64,000 nt of DNA, taken from positions 137,171,004 through 137,235,003 of the forward strand of contig NC_055989.1 in the NCBI RefSeq assembly GCF_018446385.1, in the 5' to 3' direction. The notes below the pieces were generated by a model. The model had not been told where the DNA came from. It made no database searches and saw only the letters and a list, made by a program, of their open reading frames with translations. The DNA is from Zingiber officinale. Taxonomy: Eukaryota > Streptophyta > Magnoliopsida > Zingiberales > Zingiberaceae. Below, piece by piece: positions 46,641 to 57,833 of the stretch (positions are counted from its first letter, which is position 1; each line of letters starts with the position of its first letter). The position numbers were made by a program, and so were the translations under genes.

Positions 46641-49239
46641 AAGATTGAAAGTATTGTTTCAAAATGGTTTAAGAAGATTCCCCTCCTTCGCAGACAAGAT
46701 CTAGTGTAAATGATAATGATCTTAAGTTGAGAAGTGGCAAGAATCATGAAGAATTTCTAAAGAAGGACATGTTTAGAATTGAAGAGAAGAACAATAGAAA
46801 ACCACATGAACTCAGTTCCATTATTCCAGGAGGTTCCCAAGTGCTACAAGTACCTTTTCCTCAACGATTGATCATACCAACACAAGATAAGCAAGTTGAA
46901 CCTCCTCCACAAGCTAAAAAGGAATATGTGAAGTTAGAAGTACCTTCTCCAAGACCTTCGCTAAGGGTTCCTTTTCCACAAAGGTTAGTGGGGGTCAATG
47001 AGAACAATGACATTAAAAAATTCTGTGACACCGGTAAGGTTGAGTGCAGGTTTCATAGTGTGTATAAAGATGAAGACTCTTCAGATAAGGATTGTGATGA
47101 TAATGCAATAGATAACGAGTTTTTAGATCTACCTCCAGGTTTTATTGGAAGTTACAATGAAATTGAATTTTCAGATGATGAATGTGATGTGGTAGATCAA
47201 CTTAAAACTGCAAGTGAAGTTATTGATCCTCCTATAGTTGATTCTCCTATTGAGGATATTGATGTTGGTTTGTTTTTTGATGTTTGTGTTGATGATGTTG
47301 ATATGGAACAATGTGTAGGGAGCTGTGTTCTAGAAGCAGCATCTCGAGAATCATCTCCTTTGTCCACACAATCCTTAGATGTTGTAAGAGTTGCAAGGAT
47401 TGAGCATGTCGTGGACCAATGTGTAGGGACTCATGTAGATATGGTTGAGTCTCAAGAATCACCATCTTTGATATCATCAACATCTGAGCCATAGCCAAAA
47501 CCATCATTTGATTCAGAGGAGGTCACATCTACATGTTTAGAAATTTCAGGTATCTCTTAGCAAAGTAAGGTTAGTATTTCTTGTGATCTCTTGAAAAACT
47601 TTATAGAGGTACCTATAATTGACTTTGTTGGATATGATTCAGTTTTTATTACTTATTCATCTTATCTTGATATGGTTCTAATTCTATACTATTTAACATG
47701 CTTATGGGAGGTTTGTTTTTCTTTTTGGTGTGCAGATTTTCATGGGGCCTCTAATTGGATGCTCAATCTAAACCGTCTTCGACCACCTGAAAGAACATCA
47801 AGGAAGACGAACATGGAGAGAGCATTAGTTCACTTTCTAATGTCGATGTTGAAAGCTCTCTCCATAATAAGAGCCCTCGGTAGGAGGGTGTTGAAATATC
47901 TTACCCCTCCAAGAGCGAGATTTAGATGAATCTTATGAGGAGGTCGAGCTAATGACCTTAAACAAGCACTTCTTGGAAGGCAACCCAAGTTCATTTTCCT
48001 TGTTTTCATTTATCTTTAGTTCTTTCTACTTTCATTTCATTCTTTATAATAAACATGTATCATCTACTTAATTTTTGTTGTCAATCTTTTTTTATAGGAC
48101 TCAAAGATTAGGAGGAGTATAACTACATAATGGAGAAGTTAATGACATGGGCATTTGGCATGCATCATTTGGTAACTTCTCTTATTTTTTATCTCCTCCG
48201 CATTGTTTTTAGTTTTCATTGGGACAATGAAAAGTTTAAGTCTGGGGGGATGCATTTAAATTGCTTTGTTTGTTTTTGTTTTTGCTTATGTCTTGCATTT
48301 TGTTTTATTTTTTGTGGCATACATCTTGAGAACATCAAACTTCACTTATATGCTTTCTTGTCTTCAAGTGAAAATGTTAGCACGTTGATTATCTAGGTTC
48401 ATGATGTTTAAATGATGCTAGTAGTATGCTTAATGTACCTCTTTCTCTATCTTGGGTAGCATGAAATAAGCTAAGTATCATATGGAAATGAGTTTTAGTT
48501 TTGGCTTGACCTTAAGGATCTTACTTTTACTTCACTATTACTTGGGCTTGGATTGTTGATATCATTGAAATAGTCATGATTCATCTTATTTATTTAGTAC
48601 TTGGTTTCCATGGTGATTTCTTAAACTTCATTTTGGTTACTGGATGAGGCTCAAATCATGTAAGCTCATTTGGAAAAATCAAAATATCTCAACATTTGTG
48701 CTAAAAGCACATTTGTGAATAAGATTTGCACAATGCAAATACTTATGAGAAAAAAAAAGTGTGAAAAAAGAAAAAAAAAGAGTGAATAAGGGATATAAAA
48801 AATAGTTACCGTTAGTGGAATCTAGCAAGTCACCCCTTTGAGACCGAGTTAGGTTACTGGGGAAATGACCGCTTAGCTTCTCTTGAGATTGAGCATGCCT
48901 TTAAGACCTTGGGTTGATTGAGAAATATGAACAAAGTGTGTGGCATGTAAGTGTCTATCATCGGTTACATGCCTATCACCGGAAACATTAGGAACTCAAA
49001 TTTGATGATGACTTGACTAGGACGAAGATTGAAACTTGAAGGGTTTTCAGTTACTTATTGCACTGTGCACAAGATACTTATGCTTGAGCCATTCTTGACT
49101 TGTTTCCATGATAATTCTTGTTAATGAAACTTTTTGATAGAGTTATGAAAATACATTAGGGATATGAGTGTGTTGTAGAATATATGAATTTAGATTGCAG
49201 CATTTTGCTTGAGGGCAATCAAAGGTTTAAGTCTGGGGG
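46640..49239 (+). mobile_element. Athila-like gypsy internal region, deleted (gag-pol linker plus 3' leader)
   Basis: 46727-47494 encodes 255 residues with two PFPQRL motifs (LQVPFPQRL, LRVPFPQRL), characteristic of the Athila gag-to-protease linker. It continues as a highly acidic domain (DDECDVVDQL...). Protease, RT, RNase H and integrase are absent. The text passes to GASNWMLNLNRLRPPE and then the post-pol leader AGCTAATGACCTTAAACAAG, CACTTCTTGGAAGGCAACCC (47950-47990), typical of this group. Polypurine-tract-like TTTAAGTCTGGGGG occurs at 48237-48250 and again at 49226-49239, the second directly before the LTR. The left edge cuts into copia near 46640. Confidence 0.75.
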
Positions 49240-51232
49240 TGTGATGTGCGTAGATTATATACACTTTTATGCATGTTTGGATGCACATCTATTTGTATTT
49301 CATTAGCATAATCTATTTTTATTGCACCTTATTTCATTATAATGACATACTTCCATCATATTTTGTTCGGAGATCTACTCTTTGCTTGTTTTGATTGACA
49401 GGAGGTAATTTGGAGCAAAAACAGAGCTTAAATAAAGTCTTGAGCTTCCAGAATGACACGGGCATATAAAAATAAGTTTTCTTCATGTTCTGACCGTGTG
49501 GTATCCACACGGCCGTGTCAAGGCCATGTGGGGGGCGTGTCAAGGCCGTGTGAATGTCACATGACCGTGTGAAGGCCGTGTAAGATTTCCAGCACTGTAG
49601 ACCAAAAGTTAAATGGCCATAACTTTGTGCTCGGTTGGAGTTTTGGACTATTCTTTATACTAATTTGTAGATAACTTCAAGATCTACAACTTTGATGAAG
49701 ACCTCAACCAAAGAAAACCCCATATTGATGGTGTAAAAGACGTTGAAATCATACATATCCATGCAGAGCCATGAAAGGGGTGTGCAAGGGTCATACAAGG
49801 GGTGTACAAGGGCCATGCAAGGGGGTGTGAGCATCACACGGCCGTGTGAGCTACACGGCCATGCAATGTTTCTAGAGGAGAAGACTGACATGGACGTGTG
49901 AATCCACATGGCCGTGTAACCTTGACAGAGCTGGAGGCAGTGCAGGCCGTGTAGATCCCTGCACGGTCGTGCAGGCCGTGTCGCAGACACGGCGGTGCAG
50001 GAGTACCAAAACAGGAGGTAGTGCAGGCCGTGTAGATCTACATGGTCGTGCAAGGGGGCAGTGGCAGAGCATGCCATGGCTATGTGAGCATCACACGACC
50101 GTGTCACCTTGGCAGAGAGGGGAGTAGGGCAGGCTGTGTGAGCTTCACACGGCCGTGTCTCGGGGCCGTGTGGCTCCCAAACCCCTCTTCTATATAAAGC
50201 TCTCTTCATGATTTGAAAGGGGATCTTCTCCCCTTTCGGAGAGAGCAAGATTTGGGTGATTTTTCTCCATCTTGGAGGGATTTTGCAGCGATTCAAGGGG
50301 AGATCTTCAAGGCATCGACTCCGGGAATCGAGGATTGGATCCGAAGACATTCTTCATCGTAGATGAGCTTTCTTTCTCTCTTTTCTTGGATTTGGGATCA
50401 AGAATGTTTGTAATCTTCTTCTCTTCAGATTTCTTACCTTATTTTATGGAGTAGATCTCTTGTTCTAGGATGGAGGGAGTATTTGTAATGGAGATTTGAT
50501 GTAAAATTCTTGTGGATTTGTCAAATTCCTATTTCTATGATTTTACCCTATTTGTATCCATTTAATCTTGTGTGGATTGTTGTGTTTGGACCTAATTACC
50601 ATACTTGGTTGAATGTTTGAATATCTTGTAGATCTTGTAGAGATTGTTTCTCATTCAATTTTCCGAGGGACGTTCGTGATAGGAACAAGCCTGTGTAAGG
50701 ACGTTTGAGGGGCAATCTTGAAGGGAAAATTAGGTTATTCAAGATGGTAGGATAGATTGTATGCATTAATCTTTATATCTTAATGAGGTTGAGAAGTGAT
50801 GAATTCTTATGTTGATTATCCGAGGGACGCGTGACAGGCAAGCCCGTGTAAGGACAACATAGGGTTCATTCCTGATTGATCACATTTAGATATATTTCAA
50901 TCCTAGGTTGGTTGTCTATTGCAAGAGAGAACCGGCAACCTTCTACAAATGACGGACAATTGAGGAATAAGATTTGGTAGATCATTTACATTGAATATCC
51001 TTACAAAGAAACCAAAGCTCCTAGAACATCCCTTTATAATTGGCCTTATTCTTGTTTCTTATTCTTTTGTTTCTATGTTTTACTTTTCATAGTTACACTT
51101 TGCCTTTATGAATCAATTGATTAGTTGTTTAGCTAACTCACGTTGAGACATCTTTAGTGGTTATTCTAGTCCCTGTGGATACGATATCTTTTATTATTAC
51201 TTACGACATTTCCGTGCACTTGCGGAACGTCA
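49240..51232 (+). mobile_element. 3' LTR of the Athila-like element, 1993 bp
   Basis: Starts TGTGATGTGCG right after the polypurine tract and ends CGGAACGTCA. The pre-terminal ATACGATATCTTTTATTATT and CGTGCACTTGCGG are typical of this LTR group. 49490-50170 is filled with ACACGGCCGTGT-type palindromic words. TCTATATAAAGC at about 50188 is a likely promoter TATA. Three GAGGGACG blocks follow (50660-50830). The downstream flank is the antisense ORF of the Tat element, entered exactly at 51233. Confidence 0.8.
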
Positions 51233-51240
51233 ACGATGGG

Positions 51241-51567
51241 AGAGTCATTCGGCTAAGGAGGCAGAACTTCAAGATCAAGTGAAGCACCTTGAAGAAGATC
51301 TAGCGGCCTCTCGCGCTGCACTGACAAACTACCAGGAGGCTGAGCCGGGCCGCTTTACAGTCCTGAGGCAACAGTACCTCCGCTCGGACCAATTTTTGGA
51401 AAAGGCGACCAATCGGATTGTCTGCTCGTTTGATCTGGCCATCAACGCGACGCTTGGCTAGCTGAAGGCGAACGACCACATCTCGGAAGCTCTGTCTGGC
51501 AATGATGTTAATCGCGTTCAGCTCCTCGACTCCATCCCCGACAAAGCCTTCTACTATATCGAGTGAG
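51241..51567 (+). pseudogene. Antisense additional ORF of the Tat element
   Basis: Plus strand, opposite to gag-pol. The frame reads AKEAELQDQVKHLEEDLAAS (coiled coil), then EPGRFTVLRQQYLRSDQFLE, KATNRIV and DLAINATLG. TAG occurs at 51459-51461, then LKANDHISEAL and DSIPDKAFYYIE to a stop near 51566. Additional ORFs in this position, often antisense, are known from Tat-lineage elements, with unknown function. The 5' end is cut at 51233 by the neighbouring LTR, and one internal stop makes it defective. Confidence 0.6.
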
Positions 51568-51769
51568 CGAGGGGTCTGTAGAAAATATTTTTTGTAAGCC
51601 ATGGATGTACTCCTGCAGTTAGACAGTGTTTGATTTGCCATCAATGAAATCCCTTTACGATTTTTCTTCATATGCTGTCTTTTCTCTAGTATCTGGCTAG
51701 ATGGTCCCGAATGACTGCTATGACCATTCTTTCATTATTGATAAATTCGCTAGGATCATATATCCTGAA

Positions 51770-52470
51770 TTTAAGGTCGCGGCTCGACCCGGGGATTTAT
51801 AGTCACCGCTCGACTCTAGGGTTTATAGTCACTGCTCGACTCTGGGTTTTAACGTCTCCGCTAGACGATCTTCTAAGGCAGGAGTTTAAGGTCGCCGCTC
51901 GACCGTTGATGGAGACCTGGGTTTAACATCGCCGCTCGATGATTTGGTGATGACCGGGTTTTAAGGTCGTCGCTCGACTGTCGATGGAGACATGGGTTTA
52001 ACGTCGCCGCTCGACGATTTGGTGAAGACCGGGGTTTAAGGTCGCCGCTCGACCATCGATGGAGATATGGGTTTAATGTCGCCGCTAGACGATTTGGTGA
52101 AGTCCAGGGTTTAAGGTCGTCGCTCGACCGTCGATGGAGACATGTGTTTAACGTCGCTGCTCAACGATTTAGTGAAGACCAGGGTTTAAGGTCGTTGCTC
52201 AACTGTCGATGGAGGCATGGGTTTAACGTCGCCGCTTGACAATTTGGTGAAGACCGGGGTTTAAGGTCACAGCTCGACCATTGATGGAGACATGAGTTTA
52301 ATGTCGCCACTCGAAGATTTGGTGAAGGCCGGGGTTTAAGGTCGCTGCTCGACTGTCGATGAAGACATGAGTTTAACGTCGCCGCTCGACGATTTGATGA
52401 AGACCAGGCTTTAAGGTCGTCGCTCGACCGTCGATGGAGACATGAGTTTAACGTCGCCGATCGATGAGTA
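51770..52470. repeat. 75-bp tandem array in the 3' region of the Tat element
   Basis: About seven and a half units between 51895 and 52465, with shorter degenerate units to the left. Each 75-bp unit is two related half units of about 37 bp: GGTTTAACGTCGCCGCTCGA then CGATTTGGTGAAGACC, and GGTTTAAGGTCGCCGCTCGA then CCRTCGATGGAGACAT. Copy-to-copy differences are mostly CG to TG or CA. Confidence 0.9.
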
Positions 52471-52560
52471 TTTGGGTAACCTTTCGTTTTTCATTTCAAT
52501 CCTGCAATCAAAGGGCATAGGAAAAACGGAAAGTACACCTCAATTACATTGGCGCATATT

Positions 52561-53718
52561 TCATCCAGCTCGGTACGGCTGGAGGTGGTTTGCGCTCCAA
52601 GAGCGTTCTAGCCGCCACCCGTCTTCATCCTCTAGGTAGTAGGCGCCCAAGCGGAGCTTTTCCACGACCTTGAAGGGTCCGGCCCAGGGAGCCTCCAGTT
52701 TGGCGACGTCGTCGACTGACTTCACCTTCTTCCACACAAGGTCGCCGACCTGGAACGACCTCGGGATCACTCGTCGATTGTAGTTCTGTCTCATCCTCTG
52801 CCTATAAGTCATCAGCCGAACAGCTGCTTTGTCGCGCGTCTCATCCATAAAGTCCAGCTCCAGAAGCCTCCGCTCGACGTTGTCTTTGCTGTAATGTTGT
52901 ATTGTATCGGATTCGACTCTGACCTCGATCGGGACGACCGCTTCACTGTCGTACACTAGGTGGAACGAGGTTACCCCCGTGCCTTCCTTAGGGGTCGTGC
53001 GGATTTCCCATAACACGTCGGGGAGCTCGTCCACCCAACTTCCTCCGATGTGATTCGAGCCGAACTCACAAAATCCGTAATATCTCCCAATTAGCGACTT
53101 CAGCCTATCCGTTGGTCTGAGGGTATGTTACGGAAGTGAAGGCCTGCTGGATGCCATACTCCTCGCACCACCTTTTGAATTTTTGTCCGGCGAACTGTCT
53201 ACCATTGTCTGAGACGAGCCGACGCGGAATGCCAAATCGACAGATGATATGCTGCTAGATGAATTTTTGGACCATTTGCTCGGTTATTTTCGCCAGAGAC
53301 TCGGCTTCCACCCACTTGGAGAAGTAGTCTACTGCGACAAGCAAAAACTTTCGCTGCCAGGTCGCCATGGGAAGGGTCCCACAATATCCATGCCCCATTG
53401 GTCGAACGGGTATGACACAGTGGAAGCTTTCATCTCTTTGGTCGGCTGATGGGAGAGGTGGTGGTACTTTTGGCAAGACAGGCAGTTAGCTACTATCTGA
53501 GCGGCATCCTCCTGTAGAGTCGGCCAGAAGTACCCAGCCAGCAAAATCTTCCTTGCTAGCGACCGACCGCCCAGATGCCCTCCACAAGAGCCTTGGTGTA
53601 CTTCTTGCAGTATATAATCAGCGTCCTCCGATCCGACGCATTTAAGCAATAGCCTGAAGAAGGCCTTCTTGTAGAGCTGGTCTCCGACTAAGGTGAAACG
53701 ATCAGCTCTCCTCCTCAA
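52561..53718 (-). pseudogene. Tat element integrase
   Basis: The N-terminal HHCC finger is present (EVHQGSCGGH, then CLSCQ). The first catalytic Asp is in QWGMDIVGPFP. Past codon 129 (53329) the core is frameshifted: the second Asp region and TYPQTNG.AEVAN, with the catalytic Glu, are readable only in other frames with a stop. The C-terminal domain is intact at 53034-52561: VDELPDVLWEIRTTPKEGTG, RSFQVGDLVWKK and AGPFKVVEKLRLGAYYLEDE, ending HLQPYRAG. It cannot give active integrase. Confidence 0.85.
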
Positions 53719-54069
53719 TAAGCGAGCTTCCTCCCGATCAGACGGCGTGACTCTTGATCATAGAAACTCTACTATGGTCATTCTCCAATCGCTAGGGAAA
53801 GTGAGCCCCTCCATCTGATCTACGTGCACCACCAAAGATACTTGCTCCATCGGCTGCGTAATGACGACAGGCGAGAGTGAGCTTGCCAATTTGGCCAGCT
53901 CGTCCGTCGCTTGGTTCTCGGCTTAGGGGATCTTCTGGATGATTACCTCTTGAAAGTTTGCCTTCAGCTTTTCGTAGGCTTCGGCCTACAACTTGAGTCG
54001 CGTATTACTAATCTCGCATGCTCCACTCAGTTGTTAAGCGACTAATTGAGAATCAGAGTGGATAAGAAC

Positions 54070-54330
54070 CTTGCTAGCGCCGACATGCCGAGCGGCTTAT
54101 AGGCCGACTATAAGTGCCTCGTACTCAGCCTTGTTGTTAGTTGTCCGGTATTCTAGACGAACGAATAACGACATCCGCTCTTCTTGCAAGGAGATAAGTA
54201 GTATGTCGATCCCACTACCCTGTCGGGTGGATGACCCGTCCACATATACTTTCCAGATCGAGTTAGGTTCAGGGTTTTGTACCTCCGTGACAAAATCTGC
54301 CAAGGACTGCACCTTGATGGGCGTTCAGGG
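54070..54330 (-). pseudogene. Second (archaeal-type) RNase H of the Tat element
   Basis: KVYVDGSSTRQGSGI carries the first catalytic Asp, and NNKAEYEALIVGL carries the Glu of the archaeal-like RNase H found in plants and Tat elements. The frame stops after IVGL. Downstream, VLIHSDSQLVA (catalytic Asp) continues on the same strand through further stops. This domain is separate from the canonical RNase H attached to RT (54325-54700). Confidence 0.8.
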
Positions 54331-55455
54331 TTGATATTGGATATCAAGCTCACTGAGCTCCGTTGTCCATTTGATCAACCGGTCGGACGCCTCTGGGTTA
54401 AGCAGGACTCTTCCCAAGGGATTGTTGGTCATTATGATAATAGTATGAGCGAGGAAATAAGGACAGAGCCTCCGAGCGGCTAGTACCAATGCAAATGCGA
54501 GCTTCTCAAGACCGGTGTAGCGAGATTCAACATCCTTTAATATATGACTCAAGAAGTACATTGGTTGTTCTTCGTCGTTCTGTCGAACCAGTGCTGAGCC
54601 GACAGTGTGCTCGGTCGAAGACATATATATCCAGAGTGGTTCATCGGCGGTAGGCTTAGCTAGTACAGGTAGTGAATTCAAATACGCCTTGAGTTCCTCA
54701 AAGGCCCGGTCACACTCCTCGTCCCATTGGAACTTGGTGGCTCGGCGTAGAATCTTGAAGAAAGGGAGGCTCCGGTCAGACGACTTGGAGATAAACCATG
54801 ATAATACTGTTATCCGACCGGTGAGGCGCTGAGCTTCCTTCAAGTTTCTCGGCGGCAACATATCCTGGAGTGCCTTTACCTTGCTAGGGTCTGCCTCAAT
54901 GCCTCGCTCAGTGACGATATATCCCAAGAAGCGCCCACTCTTCGCGCTGAACAGATACTTCTAAGAATTTAACTTGATTCCGTATGCTCGGATGGTCTGG
55001 CAGGTCTCCTTGATATCAGCGCAGAGATCGGCGGCTCAGAGGGATTTAATTAATATGTCGTCGACATATACCTCCATGTTACAACCGATCTGCTGTCGAA
55101 ACACTTTGTTCATCAGTCTCTGGTAGGTGGCTCCTGTGTTCTTCAGGCCGAACGGTATTACGTTGTAGTAGTACGTACCATCGGCAGTGATGAAGCTGAC
55201 TTTCTCCTGGTCTTCACGCGCGAGTGGCACTTGATGATACCCCTGATATGCGTCCAACATGCATATCAGCTCGCACCCGGCCGTGAAGTCTACCATCTGA
55301 TCTATCCTAGGCAAGGGATAGAAGTCCTTTGGGCACGCTTTGTTAAGATCCCTAAAGTCGATGCAGACCCTCCATTTATTGCCCGACTTGGAGACCAACA
55401 CCACATTGGCAAGGCAGCTCGAAAACTGAACCTCGTGTATGTAGCCGGCCTCCAG
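54325..55455 (-). pseudogene. Tat element reverse transcriptase and canonical RNase H
   Basis: RT fingers/palm: WRVCIDFRDLNKACPKDFYP, then LDAYQGYHQVPL, PFGLKNTGATYQRLMN and the catalytic MEVYVDDILIKS. A stop follows (about 55036) and another near 54961, where the frame continues SAKSGRFLGYIV. The connection and RNase H: FQWDEECDRAFEELKAYL, DEPLWIYMSSTEHTVGSALV, YFLSHILKDVESRYTGLEKL. The RNase H Asp is replaced in this stretch (IYMSS where (V/I)YLAVS-type sequence is usual in the group). Confidence 0.88.
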
Positions 55456-55515
55456 TAGCTTCTCAATCTCTGCCCGGATAATCAGATTCTGCTCAGCGCT
55501 AAAGTCTCTCTTCCT

Positions 55516-56250
55516 CTACTTCACCAGTTGGGCGTCTGGTCGAACGTGGAGCTCATGTTGCGCGACGCTTGGGGGAATGTCGGGCAGCTCATGCGTTGAC
55601 CATGCAAAAACATCATGATTCTGCCTAAGGCATCTGATCAGCTCGACCTTCTGCTCGGCCTCCAGGTCGGACGCTATGAAGGTCGTTGCCTCTGCTCGGC
55701 CCAGATGTATCTGTACTTCTTCTTTTTTTTTTTCATAGATTAAAGTAAGAGGCTTCTCAGTTATGGCACTTACCTCCATCCGGGGCGTCTTCCGAGCGGA
55801 CTTTACTTCCGTTTTGACCATCTCGACGTAGCAGCCCCGAGCAGCCAACTGATCTCCTCTTACTTCTCTGACCCGATCCTCCACTGGGAACTTGATCTTC
55901 TGGCAGAAGGTCGAGACGACCGCTCGGAATTCATTGAGGGCCGGTTGGCCCAAAATGACATTGTAGGCGAAGGGGGTGTTTACCACGATGAAGTTCGTGG
56001 TCCTCATCCTTCTGAGTGGTTCCTCCCCGAGCAAGATGGTCATCTTGATTTGGCTCATCGGCAAGACTTCATTACCGGTGAACCCATACAGAGGGGTTGT
56101 CATTGGCAACAACTCACCTTGGTCGATTTGGAGCTGGTCGAACTCCTTCTTGAAAATGATGTTGACCGAGCTGCCTGTGTCAATGAATATACGATGAATA
56201 GTGTAATTGGTGATTACCGCTCGAATAATGAGTGTGTCGTCATGTGGCAC
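55516..56250 (-). pseudogene. Tat element protease and RT leader
   Basis: IHRIFIDTGSSVNIIF contains the retropepsin active-site DTG. LYGFTGNEVLPMSQIKMTIL, NVILGQPALNEFRAVVST and HLKIKFPVE-type sequence follow. The frame ends after HELHVRPDAQLVK at a stop, just before the RT part resumes. Confidence 0.85.
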
Positions 56251-57787
56251 TTCAACTCCTTCGAGATCCCGAGGGACGAAGTTGATCTCGAGTCCAATTG
56301 CCTATTCCCGGTTGCAACCCACCGCATGGATTTCTAACTGTCGGGCGTGTGACTTCCGAGCTCGGTTGGAAACTCCCCCGGTCGGCCCGCCAGCTATGAT
56401 TGTTGATCTCCCCTCGAGCAGCATTGCTCATATTTTCCTCCTCCCAAGCGGACGGCCTGCTTCGCTCACGCCCGGCTCTTGTCGGCTCCGTGCTTCTCCG
56501 ATGAGGCTGCCCTGGTGATCGCCTTGCTTCCTCTCCCCGATCGGAACGATGATGCTCGTGTCGCCGGTTAGGAGAAGGGGATCTGCAACGATAACTCTTA
56601 GGTGCTGGTTGGGTGACCGGGTTGAATCCGCGACAGTCGCAGGTGTTGTGAGATGCAGACTGATGGAATGACCAGAACAAAGGAGTCCATACCTTCCCCT
56701 AAGGCCTCTGCTGTTCTGCGGTAACATGCTGGACGACGTGTGACCTTGCTTCCTGGTGTGGACATACTCCTTCGGCTCGAGGCCCTCTCGGAGGTTGATG
56801 GCTGGACGTCGGTCGTCATTCAGCCGACGCCGATGGTTCGGATGGAGCCTCCTTCCTTTTGGCCGCCTAGGCTTCTTCCACGTTTATGTACTCGTTGGCC
56901 TTCTTCAACATGTGGTCGTAGTCGCGGGGCAGCTTCCTAACGAGCGATCGGAAGAAGCCCCCGTCCATGAGCCCTTACGTGAATGCGTTCATCATGGTCT
57001 CGGACTAGGCCGAGGGGATATCTATCGCCACCTGGTTGAAGCGTTGGATGTAGACTCATAGAGTCTCCCTCTGGCCTTGCTTCATGGAAAACAGGCTGAC
57101 GCTTGTTTTCTGATAGCGTCTGCTGCTCGCAAAGTAGTGAAGGAAAGCCTTTCGGAAGTCTTTGAAGCTTCGGATAGACCTGTCCGGTAGCCTTCTAAAC
57201 CACCATTGGGCCGAGCCGGAGAGCGTAGTGAGGAAAACTTGGCACTTGACTCCATCCGTGTACTGATGAAGGGTAGCGGCGTTATCGAACTTACTGAGAT
57301 GGTCATTCGGGTAGGTCGACCCATTATATTCTCCGATCGCCAGGGGAGCGTAGTGCTTCGGCAGCGGATCCTGCAGAATGGCCTCGGAGAACTATCGGTT
57401 AATCGGCTCGGGCAATGAATTAGCTTGGAGGGCTTTGCCCTTTCTTGCGTCTCGAACGGGAGCCTCATCTGAAGAACCCCTATCCTAGTTGGCCTAAGCA
57501 ATCTCTGAGGGCGTCTGAAATAATGCCCGATGAAACAGAATGGGCACCTGCGGAACCTCTCCTGGAGTGCTGGTCGGCATCTTGTTCTGTCCCCATATGA
57601 AGAGTTGCTCCGACTGATCCTCGTGCGCTGTTCGGCCCCCCAAGGCCGACGTTGCTTGTTGCGCCAGCTGATCAGCTAGTGCCTTTTGTTGTTGCTGCTC
57701 AACTATCTTTGTCGTTCGTACCTAAATGAGCGCATTGAGCTCCTCTAGAGTGAGCATCACAGTGTGGAGACGTCCAACTTCCTCCAT
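56251..57787 (-). pseudogene. Tat element gag
   Basis: The ATG at 57787 (MEEVGRLHTVMLTLEELNAL) lies 24 nt downstream of the PBS in the minus sense. The gag core is YNGSTYPNDHLSKFDNAATL, GSAQWWFRRLPDRSIRSFKD and a VYIQRFNQVAIDI stretch. A single zinc-knuckle remnant and a long Arg/Ser/Pro-rich region (RRHEHHRSDRGEEARRSP) follow. About nine in-frame stops are present, mostly at former CGA, CAG or GAG codons. Confidence 0.82.
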
Positions 57788-57810
57788 CTTCTTAGCTCAG
57801 ATTCAGGTGC

Positions 57811-57831
57811 GTTCCCACAGACGGCGCCAAA
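57811..57831 (-). other. Primer-binding site of the Tat element
   Basis: Minus strand TTTGGCGCCGTCTGTGGGAA, 2 nt inside the 5' LTR end. The TGGCGCCG core is the usual primer-binding start for Tat and Athila gypsy elements. Confidence 0.85.
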
Positions 57832-57833
57832 TT

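Noticed and set aside
49655..50350. 231-codon minus-strand frame
   Set aside because: Antisense to the CACGGCCGTG array of the Athila-like LTR. His/Pro/Cys repeats mirror the palindromes.
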